Of a stretch of 36,928 nt of DNA, positions 17,165-25,495 are shown one piece after another (positions within the stretch are counted from its first letter, which is position 1; every line of letters begins with the position of its first letter). The position numbers and the translations under genes were made by a program. Source of the stretch: Pseudomonadota bacterium (lineage in GTDB: Bacteria; Pseudomonadota; Gammaproteobacteria; Burkholderiales; Casimicrobiaceae); NCBI GenBank assembly GCA_009786025.1, contig WQUA01000024.1, forward strand, positions 1 to 36,928, read 5' to 3'. The notes beneath the pieces were generated by a model. The model was not told the origin of the DNA. It saw only the letters and a program-made list of their open reading frames with translations, and searched no databases.

Positions 17165-19621
17165 ATGTCACCACTCGTACTTTCACTGTTGTGTGCTGTT
17201 GTCGCCATTCTTTATGGCGTCTTTACGATTCGTTCGATTCTTGCCAAACCCGCCGGTAACGAGCGGATGCAGGAAATCGCCGCCGCCATTCAGGCCGGCG
17301 CCAAGGCGTATCTCAACCGCCAATACACGACGATCGGCATCGTTGGAATCGTGCTGTTTCTCGTCGTTGGCTTTTTCCTCAACTGGGCTACAGCCTGCGG
17401 CTTTCTGATCGGCGCCGTGTTGTCGGGCGTTGCCGGTTACGTCGGTATGAACGTGTCGGTACGTTCCAACGTGCGCACTGCCGAAGCGGCGCGCAGCGGG
17501 CTGGCGGCGGCACTCGATGTCGCGTTCCGCGGCGGTGCGATCACCGGCATGCTGGTGGTCGGCCTCGGCCTTCTGGGTGTCGCCGGATTCTTTTTGTATC
17601 TGCAGAAAACGGCCGGTGCTTCCGACGATTTGCATCACATCATTCAGCCACTGGTCGGTCTGGCTTTCGGTGGTTCGCTGATTTCGATCTTCGCGCGTTT
17701 GGGCGGCGGCATTTTCACCAAGGGCGCTGACGTTGGCGCCGATCTGGTCGGCAAGGTTGAAGCCGGTATCCCCGAAGACGATCCGCGCAATCCGGCGGTG
17801 ATCGCCGATAACGTCGGCGATAACGTCGGTGACTGCGCCGGTATGGCTGCCGACTTGTTCGAGACGTATGCGGTAACGATTGTCGCGACGATGTTGCTCG
17901 GCGCGCTGATGTTGCCGATGGTCGGCGAGGCGGCGGTAACGTACCCGCTGGCGCTCGGCGGTTTCTCAATCATCGCTTCGATCATCGGAACATTCTTCGT
18001 CAAGAGCGGTAGCGGCAAGATCATGCGAGCGCTGTACAATGGCCTGATCGTCGCCGGTATTCTGGCGGCGGCGGGTTTTGCGTTCATCACTTACAAAATG
18101 CTCGGCAACATCGCCGACGTGTATCCCAATCTGTCGTGGGGACGACTTTATGGCGCGTCGCTGATCGGTCTGGTGCTGACTGCCGCGATGGTTGTTATCA
18201 CCGAGTATTACACCGGCACCGATTTCAAGCCGGTCAAGCACGTTGCGCAAGCGTCAACGACCGGCCACGCGACCAATATCATCGCTGGTCTTGGCATCTC
18301 GATGAAATCGACCGCGCTGCCGGTGCTGGCGGTGTGTGCGTCGATTCTCGGCGCTTATGAATTGGCAGGGTTGTTCGGCATTGCGGTCGCAGCAACCGCG
18401 ATGTTGTCAATGACCGGCATCATCGTCGCACTCGACGCTTACGGGCCGATTACCGATAACGCTGGCGGTATTGCTGAGATGAGCGAGTTACCGGATTCGG
18501 TGCGTGCTGTGACCGATCCGCTTGACGCGGTCGGCAACACGACGAAAGCGGTGACCAAAGGCTACGCAATCGGTTCCGCTGGGTTGGCGGCGCTGGTGCT
18601 GTTCGCCGATTACACGCACGCGCTCGAAAATTACGGGATCAATATCAAATTCGATCTCTCCGAGCCGATGGTGATTGTCGGTCTCTTCATCGGCGGCTTG
18701 ATTCCGTACCTCTTCGGCGCGATGGCGATGGAAGCGGTTGGTCGCGCCGCCGGGTCGGTCGTGCTTGAAGTGCGCCGCCAGTTCAGGGAAATCGTCGGCA
18801 TCATGGAGGGTAAAGCCAAGCCCGAATACGGCAAGGCGGTCGATATGCTGACCAAAGCGGCGATCAAGGAAATGATCATCCCGTCGCTGTTACCGGTGCT
18901 GGTGCCGGTTATCGTCGGATTGGTGCTCGGCCCGAAAGCGCTCGGCGGTTTGCTGATGGGCACGATCATCACCGGAATTTTCGTGGCGATTTCGATGACC
19001 ACCGGCGGCGGCGCCTGGGATAACGCCAAGAAGTACATTGAGGACGGCAACTTCGGTGGCAAAGGTTCCGACGCGCACAAAGCGGCAGTGACCGGCGATA
19101 CGGTTGGTGATCCGTACAAAGATACTGCCGGCCCAGCGGTTAACCCGCTGATCAAGATCATCAACATCGTCGCGCTGTTGATCGTACCGTTGTTGCCGCA
19201 CGGCGAACAACCGGCGGCAAAAGCCGAAGCGATTGTCGCGCCGGCCGTTGTGGTCGCAACACCCGCTGTCACAGCTACGGCTGTTGCTACCGATGGCGCG
19301 TCGATCCGCACCGAAGGCGGCGTGGTCAATTTCTACTTTGCCAGCGGCAGCGCGCAAGTCGCGCCCGGCGCGCAAGAAGCGTTGGTTGACGTGGTCAAGG
19401 CCGTGCAAGGCGGCAAGCGGGCGGTGATCAGCGGTTATCACGACGCCAGCGGCGACCCGGCCCGAAACCAGGAACTGGCCAAACAGCGCGCTCTTGCGGT
19501 CGCCGAAGCTTTGAAAGCAGCCGGTGTGCCTGAAGCCGGCATCGACCTGAGCAAGCCGCCGCAAACGCTGGCCAGCGGCACACCCGACGAAGCTCGGCGG
19601 GTTGAGGTGACGCTGGAGTAA
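17165..19621 (+). CDS. hppA: K+-insensitive H+-translocating pyrophosphatase with C-terminal OmpA-like domain
   Basis: A polytopic inner-membrane pump that couples pyrophosphate hydrolysis to proton export. Residues 1 to about 680 are a full-length membrane PPase with many hydrophobic helices, the [11 protein letters not shown] substrate loop near 192, [19 protein letters not shown] (about 205-225), and [10 protein letters not shown] at 457-466. Lys461 and Thr464 are the residues that mark the K+-independent subtype. After a Pro/Ala/Val-rich linker (about 681-715) comes a domain of about 100 residues: [40 protein letters not shown] and a final RRVEV. This is the OmpA C-terminal (peptidoglycan-binding) pattern, with the diaminopimelate-contacting Asp and Arg equivalents present. 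Membrane PPases normally end near residue 680. Their C-terminus is known to face the non-cytoplasmic side, so the extra domain should be periplasmic. A strong terminator follows. Confidence 0.95.
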   Translation: MSPLVLSLLCAVVAILYGVFTIRSILAKPAGNERMQEIAAAIQAGAKAYLNRQYTTIGIVGIVLFLVVGFFLNWATACGFLIGAVLSGVAGYVGMNVSVRSNVRTAEAARSGLAAALDVAFRGGAITGMLVVGLGLLGVAGFFLYLQKTAGASDDLHHIIQPLVGLAFGGSLISIFARLGGGIFTKGADVGADLVGKVEAGIPEDDPRNPAVIADNVGDNVGDCAGMAADLFETYAVTIVATMLLGALMLPMVGEAAVTYPLALGGFSIIASIIGTFFVKSGSGKIMRALYNGLIVAGILAAAGFAFITYKMLGNIADVYPNLSWGRLYGASLIGLVLTAAMVVITEYYTGTDFKPVKHVAQASTTGHATNIIAGLGISMKSTALPVLAVCASILGAYELAGLFGIAVAATAMLSMTGIIVALDAYGPITDNAGGIAEMSELPDSVRAVTDPLDAVGNTTKAVTKGYAIGSAGLAALVLFADYTHALENYGINIKFDLSEPMVIVGLFIGGLIPYLFGAMAMEAVGRAAGSVVLEVRRQFREIVGIMEGKAKPEYGKAVDMLTKAAIKEMIIPSLLPVLVPVIVGLVLGPKALGGLLMGTIITGIFVAISMTTGGGAWDNAKKYIEDGNFGGKGSDAHKAAVTGDTVGDPYKDTAGPAVNPLIKIINIVALLIVPLLPHGEQPAAKAEAIVAPAVVVATPAVTATAVATDGASIRTEGGVVNFYFASGSAQVAPGAQEALVDVVKAVQGGKRAVISGYHDASGDPARNQELAKQRALAVAEALKAAGVPEAGIDLSKPPQTLASGTPDEARRVEVTLE

Positions 19622-19661
19622 AACTTCAGATTGAACGAACCGCGTTTGTTCAACAGCCAAT

Positions 19662-19698
19662 AAAAACCGCCCGGTTCATTGACCGGGCGGTTTTTTTT
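19662..19698 (+). terminator. Intrinsic terminator after hppA (possibly bidirectional)
   Basis: An 11-bp or longer perfect stem (AACCGCCCGGT / ACCGGGCGGTT) with a 6-base loop, followed by eight T. An A-run on the other side means it could also stop the convergent DUF937 transcript. Confidence 0.95.
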
Positions 19699-19740
19699 AT
19701 TGTGTGGCAACGAACGCCCAGGCGTGCTTCTCAAGTACGT

Positions 19741-20391
19741 TCAGATACGGCCGAGTATAGTGCTCAGCAAATCGTCCGCAGAACCCCCCTGGTTTTGCTT
19801 GGCGTTTTGCGCCTGTCCCAGCGCGGCGGTCAACCCGCCCGAGTCCAGATTGTTGGTTTGCGCGTGCTGGGCGACATGAGAGAGAGCGAACGGCGTGAGA
19901 ATTTGCAAAAGCTGCCTGGCCTTTTCCGCACCAAGTCCCGTGGCTTTCCCCAGGCCCTCTTGCGCATGCGATTGTGCGCCGCCGAAGAGTTGACCCAGAA
20001 TAGCGCCCGCGTTGGACTGCGCGCCGCCGCCCAGTGCCGCACCGATTAAACTACCCAAACCCGAGCCGCCTGAACTCGAGCTGCTTTGTCCTTGCGAGCC
20101 GCCGGTCAGGCTGCCTAACACGCCGCCAAGCATTCCGCCCAGACTGTCAACGAGGCCGCCTTGAGTTTGACTGCCTGTGCCCTGGCCAGCCTTGCCTTGC
20201 AGCAACGATTGCAGCAGCGCGCCCACGCCGCCGGGTTGTTGCGCATGATGACTCAGCGCGCCGACGATCAGCGGCAACGCCGAAGCGATGGCTTTTTGAG
20301 CCGTTGCTGCATCTATCCCCAGTTGCTGTGCAATCTGACTGACCGGCGCGCCCTTTAGTTGACTGAGCATGCTGTCGATGAGTGAACTCAT
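19741..20391 (-). CDS. DUF937 (YidB-like) protein
   Basis: 216 residues. The N-terminal part (LIDSMLSQL, VSQIAQQLGID, TAQKAIASALPLIVGALSHHAQQPGG) matches the DUF937 pattern of short helical repeats. A Gly/Ser/Gln-rich middle (about 70-135) is followed by a second helical part (LLQILTPFALSHVAQH). The function of the family is not established. The start is supported by AAAGGA 6 bases before the ATG. It is convergent with hppA and probably transcribed alone, since a 207-bp gap separates it from the anti-sigma gene upstream. Confidence 0.8.
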   Translation of the reverse strand: MSSLIDSMLSQLKGAPVSQIAQQLGIDAATAQKAIASALPLIVGALSHHAQQPGGVGALLQSLLQGKAGQGTGSQTQGGLVDSLGGMLGGVLGSLTGGSQGQSSSSSGGSGLGSLIGAALGGGAQSNAGAILGQLFGGAQSHAQEGLGKATGLGAEKARQLLQILTPFALSHVAQHAQTNNLDSGGLTAALGQAQNAKQNQGGSADDLLSTILGRI

Positions 20392-20598
20392 GAAATGTCC
20401 TTTCTGTTGAAAAAATCAGGTTAAGAAATAGAAAGCTCAGGGTAAGCCCAGCCCCGAACCGGCAACAACACCCCCATCTGTTTCAAAACCATGAATGGGT
20501 TTTATGGCTTGTTTATGTTCCAACCCAATTATCCTATCCTCTTTCTCGGCTGTAGTAAAAACAAATCGGCGCAGGGGACAAAAATATCCTGCTCCGGT

Positions 20599-21666
20599 TT
20601 ATTTTTTGTCTTTTTCATTTTCTTCTCGTTGGCGCAGGCGTTCGTCGATGTCGATGTCGGGATGGCGTGCGCGCAATTGCCGCAACAGAAGTTGCGCCTC
20701 TTCTTCCTTTCCAGCGCGGCGTAAATCGAGGACGTGTCTCAGTTGCGCGTCGATCTCCGCTTCTTTCTCCTTTGCCGCCTCATTCTTTGTCGCGCCCTGC
20801 GCCGGGGATGCGCCTGCTCCGACGGGAGGCATTGCGAGAGCTTCGGCGGGAGGCGGCGAAGCAGGAGCGACTGCGGCGTCCATTCTATCCGCCAACACTG
20901 GCGCAGGAGCCGGCTTTGCTGATACGGGGGAGGGTGCGGGCGCAGGTATCGGCGTCGGCTTCGGCGATGTTTGCAATGCTTCTTGCGGCGGTGGGCTGGC
21001 GGCGGCAGGTTGCGCTTCTTCTGCGATGCCGGCTTGGGGGCGTGTCTCCGACGCCGAAGGCATCCGTGCGCGCGAAGTTGCGTCAAGGGATGCGTCGGGG
21101 ATAGCAACCGAAGTGGCGGCCTCCGTTTTTTTTACCTCCAGCATCGGAGCAGGCGCTGGCGTTGTGGACGTAGCTGGCACAGTGGAAACCTGTCTTGGCG
21201 GTTCTGCTTCCGCAGCTTTTTCCTCAACGGGCGAGGTTGTTTTTTCTGGCATGGCGACAGAAAGTTCCGGGTTCGCCATGGCGACGGTGTTTTCGGACGG
21301 CGGTGGAGAGAATATGTTTTCGCGGTTGGCTTGCAGGATAAGTCCAAGCGCGACGCCTAAAAAAATACCGGCGGCGACCATCTGTCCGAGATGGCCGTGC
21401 CCGCTGCTGCTGCCGAGGAGCCAGTGTGAAAAGCGGTCAAACGCGGAGCGGACATTCAGCGCTTTCGGAGCGGATAGCGATGCAGAGGCCACTGTTGCGC
21501 GCGCCGTGCGAACTTCCGCCGCCCGCTGGGCGGCGGCGTTCAGAATGGCGGCGTCCAGCGCCGGAGCGAGCGCGGGTTGCTGCATGCCGCGGGCAGCTTG
21601 CAGCAGTTCGACGTCGTCCATGTCGTTCATGGCAGTGGGTGAAGGAGAATGGGTGGGCGGTTTCAT
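20599..21666 (-). CDS. Membrane-anchored putative anti-sigma factor
   Basis: 355 residues. A cytoplasmic N-terminal segment (about 1-92, with DDVELLQAARG and a helical Ala-rich stretch) precedes a single membrane helix at about 95-113. A long Pro/Ala/Glu/Thr-rich region follows, then a charged helical end (about 300-355, LDLRRAGKEEEAQLLLRQLRARHPDIDIDERL) that resembles half of a TPR-like pair. The start ATG overlaps the stop of the sigma factor gene (ATGA), a strong sign of translational coupling and partnership. Anti-sigma function is inferred from context and topology; no ZAS zinc motif (HxxxCxxC) is visible. A long antisense frame in the same place is a composition artefact. Confidence 0.7.
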   Translation of the reverse strand: MKPPTHSPSPTAMNDMDDVELLQAARGMQQPALAPALDAAILNAAAQRAAEVRTARATVASASLSAPKALNVRSAFDRFSHWLLGSSSGHGHLGQMVAAGIFLGVALGLILQANRENIFSPPPSENTVAMANPELSVAMPEKTTSPVEEKAAEAEPPRQVSTVPATSTTPAPAPMLEVKKTEAATSVAIPDASLDATSRARMPSASETRPQAGIAEEAQPAAASPPPQEALQTSPKPTPIPAPAPSPVSAKPAPAPVLADRMDAAVAPASPPPAEALAMPPVGAGASPAQGATKNEAAKEKEAEIDAQLRHVLDLRRAGKEEEAQLLLRQLRARHPDIDIDERLRQREENEKDKK

Positions 21667-22307
21667 GAGAATACCTTCAGTTCCAGTTCCGCAGATTTCA
21701 GTTCCTCTGCGGGCGACAGCGAGCGCAAACGCTGCCGCAGTTTGGTGAGCGCATAGCGGTAGCGGCTTTTGATCGCTTCGAGCGGGGTATCCGTCAGCGC
21801 GGCGATTTCGGCAAGCTCCATCCCGGCGTGTGCGCGCAGCAGGAAAACTTCGCGCTGGGGCAATGGTAGCGTTTCCAGCGCGGCGCCGATGTGCCGCAAC
21901 TGCTCAGCGCGCAAAGCCAGCGTTTCAGGCGTTTCAGGCGTGCTGTCGTGTTTGTCGAGCGGCGTGTATCTGGCTTCGTCAAACGTTTCCATCGCGGCGC
22001 TGTCATCCCGCCGCCAATGGTCAATCAACCGATGGCGGGCAATCTGATACAGCCAGGTTTTGAAGCGGGCGCGACCGTCAGGCATGGCATCACTCCGGAT
22101 CAGCGCCAGCCAGGTTTCCTGAAAAATCTCGTCGGTGCGCGCTGCGTTGGAACACAGGCCATGAATGAAACGGTAAAGTCCAGTGCGGTGACGGCGGTAA
22201 AGTTCCGCGAACGCTTCCTCGTCGCCATCGCGGTAACGCGCGAGTAATGTCTCGTCGCTGTCGGGATCGGCGGCAGGGTGGGCGTTGGTAGCGGAAGGGG
22301 ATGACAT
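21663..22307 (-). CDS. RNA polymerase sigma factor, ECF family
   Basis: 214 residues with both ECF regions. Region 2: LLARYRDGDEEAFAELYRRH, TDEIFQETWLALIR, FKTWLYQIARHRLIDHWRR. Region 4: LETLPLPQREVFLLRAHAGMELAEIAALTDTPLEAIKSRYRYALTKLR in pieces, a helix-turn-helix for the -35 element. The linker between them is acidic. It directs polymerase to a small regulon, probably including its own operon. It overlaps the membrane protein gene by 4 bases and lies 96 bp after the VWA gene, with a GC palindrome in the gap. No Shine-Dalgarno site is obvious at the ATG. Confidence 0.92.
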   Translation of the reverse strand: MSSPSATNAHPAADPDSDETLLARYRDGDEEAFAELYRRHRTGLYRFIHGLCSNAARTDEIFQETWLALIRSDAMPDGRARFKTWLYQIARHRLIDHWRRDDSAAMETFDEARYTPLDKHDSTPETPETLALRAEQLRHIGAALETLPLPQREVFLLRAHAGMELAEIAALTDTPLEAIKSRYRYALTKLRQRLRSLSPAEELKSAELELKVFS

Positions 22308-22340
22308 TGCTGCATTTTATCGTAGCCTCCGGGTTTTCTC

Positions 22341-22364
22341 CCCCGCGCGCGGGAGCGCGCGGGG
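22341..22364. repeat. Palindromic GC-rich repeat, copy 5
   Basis: CCCCGCGCGC and GCGCGCGGGG flank GGGA, a perfect 10-bp inverted repeat between the VWA gene and the sigma factor gene. It is followed by AGGAGGTGGGCTTGGGTG, a G-rich tail like that of other copies. In the transcript it would form a very stable hairpin and could lower sigma factor expression relative to the VWA gene. Confidence 0.6.
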
Positions 22365-22403
22365 ACCATTGAAGGAGGTGGGCTTGGGTGAATCCCCCCA
22401 CAC

Positions 22404-23558
22404 CTACTTCATCTGCTTTTTCAGGGCTTCCTTGACGCTGGTGTCGAAGGAGCTTTCCAGGGGGCGAGGAGAAGAGGCCTTTTCCTGTTCAAGAATGAAG
22501 GCATCGCGTTTGGACACCAGCGCCTCCAGTTGCTGCGCCAGTTCCTTGCGCTCGCTCGCCTTGGCCTCCAGATAGGCCGCCTGTTCGGCCGCCGACATTT
22601 TTTGCATGGCTTCCGGCAGTTCGGTTTTCGGCAGTTCAGCGAGTTTCTTGCGCCCTTCCCCCACGTCGGCCACCAGATCGCCGTCGCCGGTGACCACGGC
22701 TTCGCCTTTGCGGGACTTGCTGACGAAGGCGGCCATGTCCGCTGCCACCGGCGCGGGGGCCGCGGCGGCCAGGCCGGCTCGGCTCTCGACTTCTCGTACC
22801 CGCATCGAAGAACCGTAGGGAATGACTGTCAGGTGGAGCTTGCGCTGGATGATCAGTATATCGTCATCATAGGGCGTGACGATCACCGTGACCCGGCCTC
22901 CATCCTGCGGAATGGCGAGGTATTCGCCCCTGCCCAGTCCAGCCATTTCCTTCCAGATTTTACGGGTAGAGAGATCGCTGCCCGCTTGTACGGTGTTGAC
23001 GACGATGCCTTTTTTCACGGCTTCTGCGATAACCTCGGGATATTTGCGATCCTGCTTGTAATCCATGTGGGGCGGGGCGTCGCCGACCAGGAACAGGATG
23101 CGATCAGCCTTGATCTGATTTTTGTCGCTCCAGCCCAGCTTGGTCACGGCCACGTCCAGCGCCTCGTTGACCGACTCCGGGGTGTCGCCGCCACCGTCAG
23201 CCCTGAAGGCCAGCAACTTTGCGTAGATGCTCTGGATGTCCGTGGTTAAGGAAAACTCCTTGGTGACGTATTCGTCACCGATGTCTCTGTAACCAACAAG
23301 ACCGAAGCGAATTTCCGAGTTCGGATATTGATCCACAATGGTATTGGCGATAGACCAAATTTTTTTCTTGGCGCCGTCAATCAGGCCGGTCATTGATCCC
23401 GTGGTGTCCAGGACGAAGGCGACTTCGACCCGCCGTTTGGCGACGGCGGTGTCCGCCAGGGCGGGGAAAGCCAAAAGAAACATGAGCAGACAGAGGGCGG
23501 CGGACGCAAAGCGCGACAAAACAGCGGCTATACCGGGTTTGCAATGCGAGGTGTTCAT
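22404..23558 (-). CDS. Secreted von Willebrand factor A (VWA) domain protein
   Basis: 384 residues with a Sec signal peptide (hydrophobic core about 16-31, cleavage likely after FPALA at 35). The VWA domain follows at once: FVLDTTGSM carries the MIDAS metal motif (Asp51), with GLVGYRD and GGGDTPESV completing it. Residues 230-290 form a beta-rich segment. The last 90 residues are charged and helical (AAEQAAYLEAKASERKEL). VWA proteins bind partners through a metal ion; the partner here is unknown. Same strand and order as the ECF sigma and putative anti-sigma genes, so a common operon and envelope-stress role are plausible but inferred. Confidence 0.88.
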   Translation of the reverse strand: MNTSHCKPGIAAVLSRFASAALCLLMFLLAFPALADTAVAKRRVEVAFVLDTTGSMTGLIDGAKKKIWSIANTIVDQYPNSEIRFGLVGYRDIGDEYVTKEFSLTTDIQSIYAKLLAFRADGGGDTPESVNEALDVAVTKLGWSDKNQIKADRILFLVGDAPPHMDYKQDRKYPEVIAEAVKKGIVVNTVQAGSDLSTRKIWKEMAGLGRGEYLAIPQDGGRVTVIVTPYDDDILIIQRKLHLTVIPYGSSMRVREVESRAGLAAAAPAPVAADMAAFVSKSRKGEAVVTGDGDLVADVGEGRKKLAELPKTELPEAMQKMSAAEQAAYLEAKASERKELAQQLEALVSKRDAFILEQEKASSPRPLESSFDTSVKEALKKQMK

Positions 23559-23761
23559 GAAATTCTCCAGATCAGTAAGGTAAAGGGTTGACGACGCGGA
23601 AAAGGGTTCAGCGCGTCGTTGCTTGCGTGGAGTTAGACGCAGGGAAAGGGCGATTCGGGTTAAAATAAAAATTATCCTGATTTTTATTAAATAAACTTTC
23701 TTTTATACGACGAACTGTCACGGCACTCTTTTTGTTCTCCGACGCGACGTTCCTTCCCGCC

Positions 23762-24658
23762 ATGCTGCTCCTGAAAAATCTTTTCAAGAAGAAAGCCCTG
23801 AACATCCATCAGCGGATTGCCGTGCCGGTATTGTGTTATCACAGCTCTCACATTTGGGGGACCGCTTATTCTCAAAATAACCACACTGCGCTGGAAGAGG
23901 ATTTGCGTTATCTTTTGCACTCGCAGTACCGGCTGCTTTCGCCTACTGCTTTGGCGTTAGCGCTCCGTCAGGGAAACGACGCGCTTCTGGCGGAGAAACT
24001 CGCTTGCATCACTTTCGATGACGGAATGGATTTTGACTATTTCGATCAGGAACACAAAGACGCAGGGTTCGTCAAAAGTTTTCACAGCATTCTGAGCGAA
24101 AGTCCTTTGCAGAAAACCGTCGTCGGCAAGACGGCGCCGAATGACGCTTCAAGCGTCGCGTTCATGATCGTTTCCGCAACTGCACGTCAAGCCATCGACC
24201 AAACCTGTCTTGGCGAAAACCAGTTTTGCGACCGTTGGTGGCGCGAGTGTGCGCAAAAAGGCGTCATCGGCATCGGCAACCACAGTTGGGATCACGCCAC
24301 CGAAGCTCTTGATACCGTTTATCAAGCCGACAACATCAAAGGCGCCTTTCACGCAATCAATACTTACGCCAATGCCGATCAGCAAATACGCGCCGCGCAG
24401 GATTATCTCGACGAGGTTACGGGCGGTTGCGCCACGCCGTTGTTTGCCTATCCGTACGGCCATACTTCGGATTACCTTGTCAACGAGTATTTTCCGAATT
24501 ACGAAAAAGAGCATCGGCAACTGGCGGCGTTCGGCACCGGCGGCGAACCGGTGACGCGAAGCAGCCATCTTTGGGCGCTGCCGCGCTATGTGTGCGGCCA
24601 ACACTGGCGAACTCCTGAAGAATTCGGGAAGATTTTTACCGACCTGGGCTCTTCCTGA
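23762..24658 (+). CDS. Polysaccharide deacetylase (NodB-homology, CE4-like)
   Basis: 298 residues from ATG 23762; the frame also allows a TTG at 23732. Motifs of the NodB fold: TFDDG (84-88; catalytic base and metal Asp), HSWDH (174-178; the two metal histidines), and FAYPYG near 229-234. The usual Arg of the motif-3 RxPY region is replaced (FAYPY). Members remove acetyl groups from N-acetylglucosamine polymers or peptidoglycan. No signal peptide is seen, so it could act in the cytoplasm on a sugar precursor or lipid-linked glycan. It is 15 bp upstream of the next gene, so the two are probably co-transcribed. Confidence 0.82.
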   Translation: MLLLKNLFKKKALNIHQRIAVPVLCYHSSHIWGTAYSQNNHTALEEDLRYLLHSQYRLLSPTALALALRQGNDALLAEKLACITFDDGMDFDYFDQEHKDAGFVKSFHSILSESPLQKTVVGKTAPNDASSVAFMIVSATARQAIDQTCLGENQFCDRWWRECAQKGVIGIGNHSWDHATEALDTVYQADNIKGAFHAINTYANADQQIRAAQDYLDEVTGGCATPLFAYPYGHTSDYLVNEYFPNYEKEHRQLAAFGTGGEPVTRSSHLWALPRYVCGQHWRTPEEFGKIFTDLGSS

Positions 24659-24673
24659 TTTTGGAGACCGCTC

Positions 24674-25291
24674 ATGAATTTTCTGAAACGCTTGCTGAAA
24701 ATGATAGGGAACAAACCCCCGTCCGCCTTCGGCGGGCTTCCCCTTTCAAAAGGGGGCAAGGTGGAAACACCCGCTCAGCCTCCTTACGCCGCTTCCCATA
24801 TCTCGGACGTTCTTTGCGTCACCGAAATAGCGAATGCCGAATTCTTCGTTGGCGATCTTTTCCGTCGGCGCTTCAACACGCCGTCTTTTCCCGACATGCC
24901 GCGACATTTCGTCGCGTTCTACAAAAGCGACGAAAACACCATGATGCCGGTCGGTTACGTCCATCAAACACCTTGGGAGAATTGCTACCTGTGCGGCGGG
25001 TTGGTGATTGACGACCGGCGTTATCGGCTCATTCCAGCGGAACATCGCCAAATCATTCGGGATGCGGGCGGCGTTGCCGAATACTTGCAACGCAAAAGTT
25101 TTGCTGCGATCAGCGAAAACGCCTTGGCGATCTGGGGATTCGTCGGCGACAAACTGGCCGAGCAAGTCGATCTGCGTGTCGGCTTCGTTCATACTGGCGT
25201 TCCTCATCTGATGGTCGTCTGGCTAAAGACGCTGCCGGAAGAAGAAAAAGTGATGTGGATTCAAAAAGCTGCGGCGCTGGGGCCATTTTAG
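24674..25291 (+). CDS. Uncharacterised protein linked to the deacetylase gene
   Basis: 205 residues, not recognised. The ATG has GGAG 8 bases upstream and follows the deacetylase stop by 15 bp. Residues about 13-30 are encoded by an inserted-looking palindromic repeat (see 24721-24756). The remainder is a compact mixed fold with MMPVGYVHQTPWENCYLCGGLVIDD, whose strand pattern faintly recalls a GNAT acyltransferase core. That is a weak impression. It has no signal peptide and no membrane helix. Confidence 0.65.
   Translation: MNFLKRLLKMIGNKPPSAFGGLPLSKGGKVETPAQPPYAASHISDVLCVTEIANAEFFVGDLFRRRFNTPSFPDMPRHFVAFYKSDENTMMPVGYVHQTPWENCYLCGGLVIDDRRYRLIPAEHRQIIRDAGGVAEYLQRKSFAAISENALAIWGFVGDKLAEQVDLRVGFVHTGVPHLMVVWLKTLPEEEKVMWIQKAAALGPF
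24721..24756. repeat. Palindromic repeat inside a reading frame, copy 6
   Basis: Two adjacent hairpins, GTCCGCCTTCGGCGGGC and CCCCTTTCAAAAGGGG, followed by GGCAAGGTGG. The same architecture (C-run, G-run, GGTGG tail) occurs in the intergenic copies. Here it lies within the first 30 codons of the 205-residue protein and is translated in frame. Confidence 0.6.
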
Positions 25292-25292
25292 A

Positions 25293-25450
25293 TTTATCCG
25301 CAAAGAACGCAGAAAAGACGTTTAACTACGAAAAACACGGAAAATACGAAAGCGCTAGATCGCGGCGAGTAAAGCGAGCCGCAACGTGTCGGCCTCACGC
25401 GGAAACGCAAAGTGCGCTGGAGATATTCTTTGCGCTCTTTGCGGCTAATT
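25293..25450. repeat. MITE-like element with inverted ends, AACCGCAAAGAAC family (long copy)
   Basis: The left end TTATCCGCAAAGAACGCAGA is matched, inverted, by the right end CTTTGCGCTCTTTGCGGCTA. About 110 bases lie between, including a second internal motif (AACTACGAAAAACACGGAAA). It fills the convergent gap between the 205-residue protein and pyrF. Confidence 0.6.
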
Positions 25451-25495
25451 TATTTTTGTTGGTGGCGGACACGCTACGCTTCGCCCGCCCGTTTG

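Noticed and set aside
20495-21748. 417-residue plus-strand ORF antisense to the putative anti-sigma gene
   Set aside because: Ala/Ser/Gly-rich shadow of the Pro/Ala-rich coding strand. The minus frame has the ATGA overlap with the sigma gene and a membrane helix.
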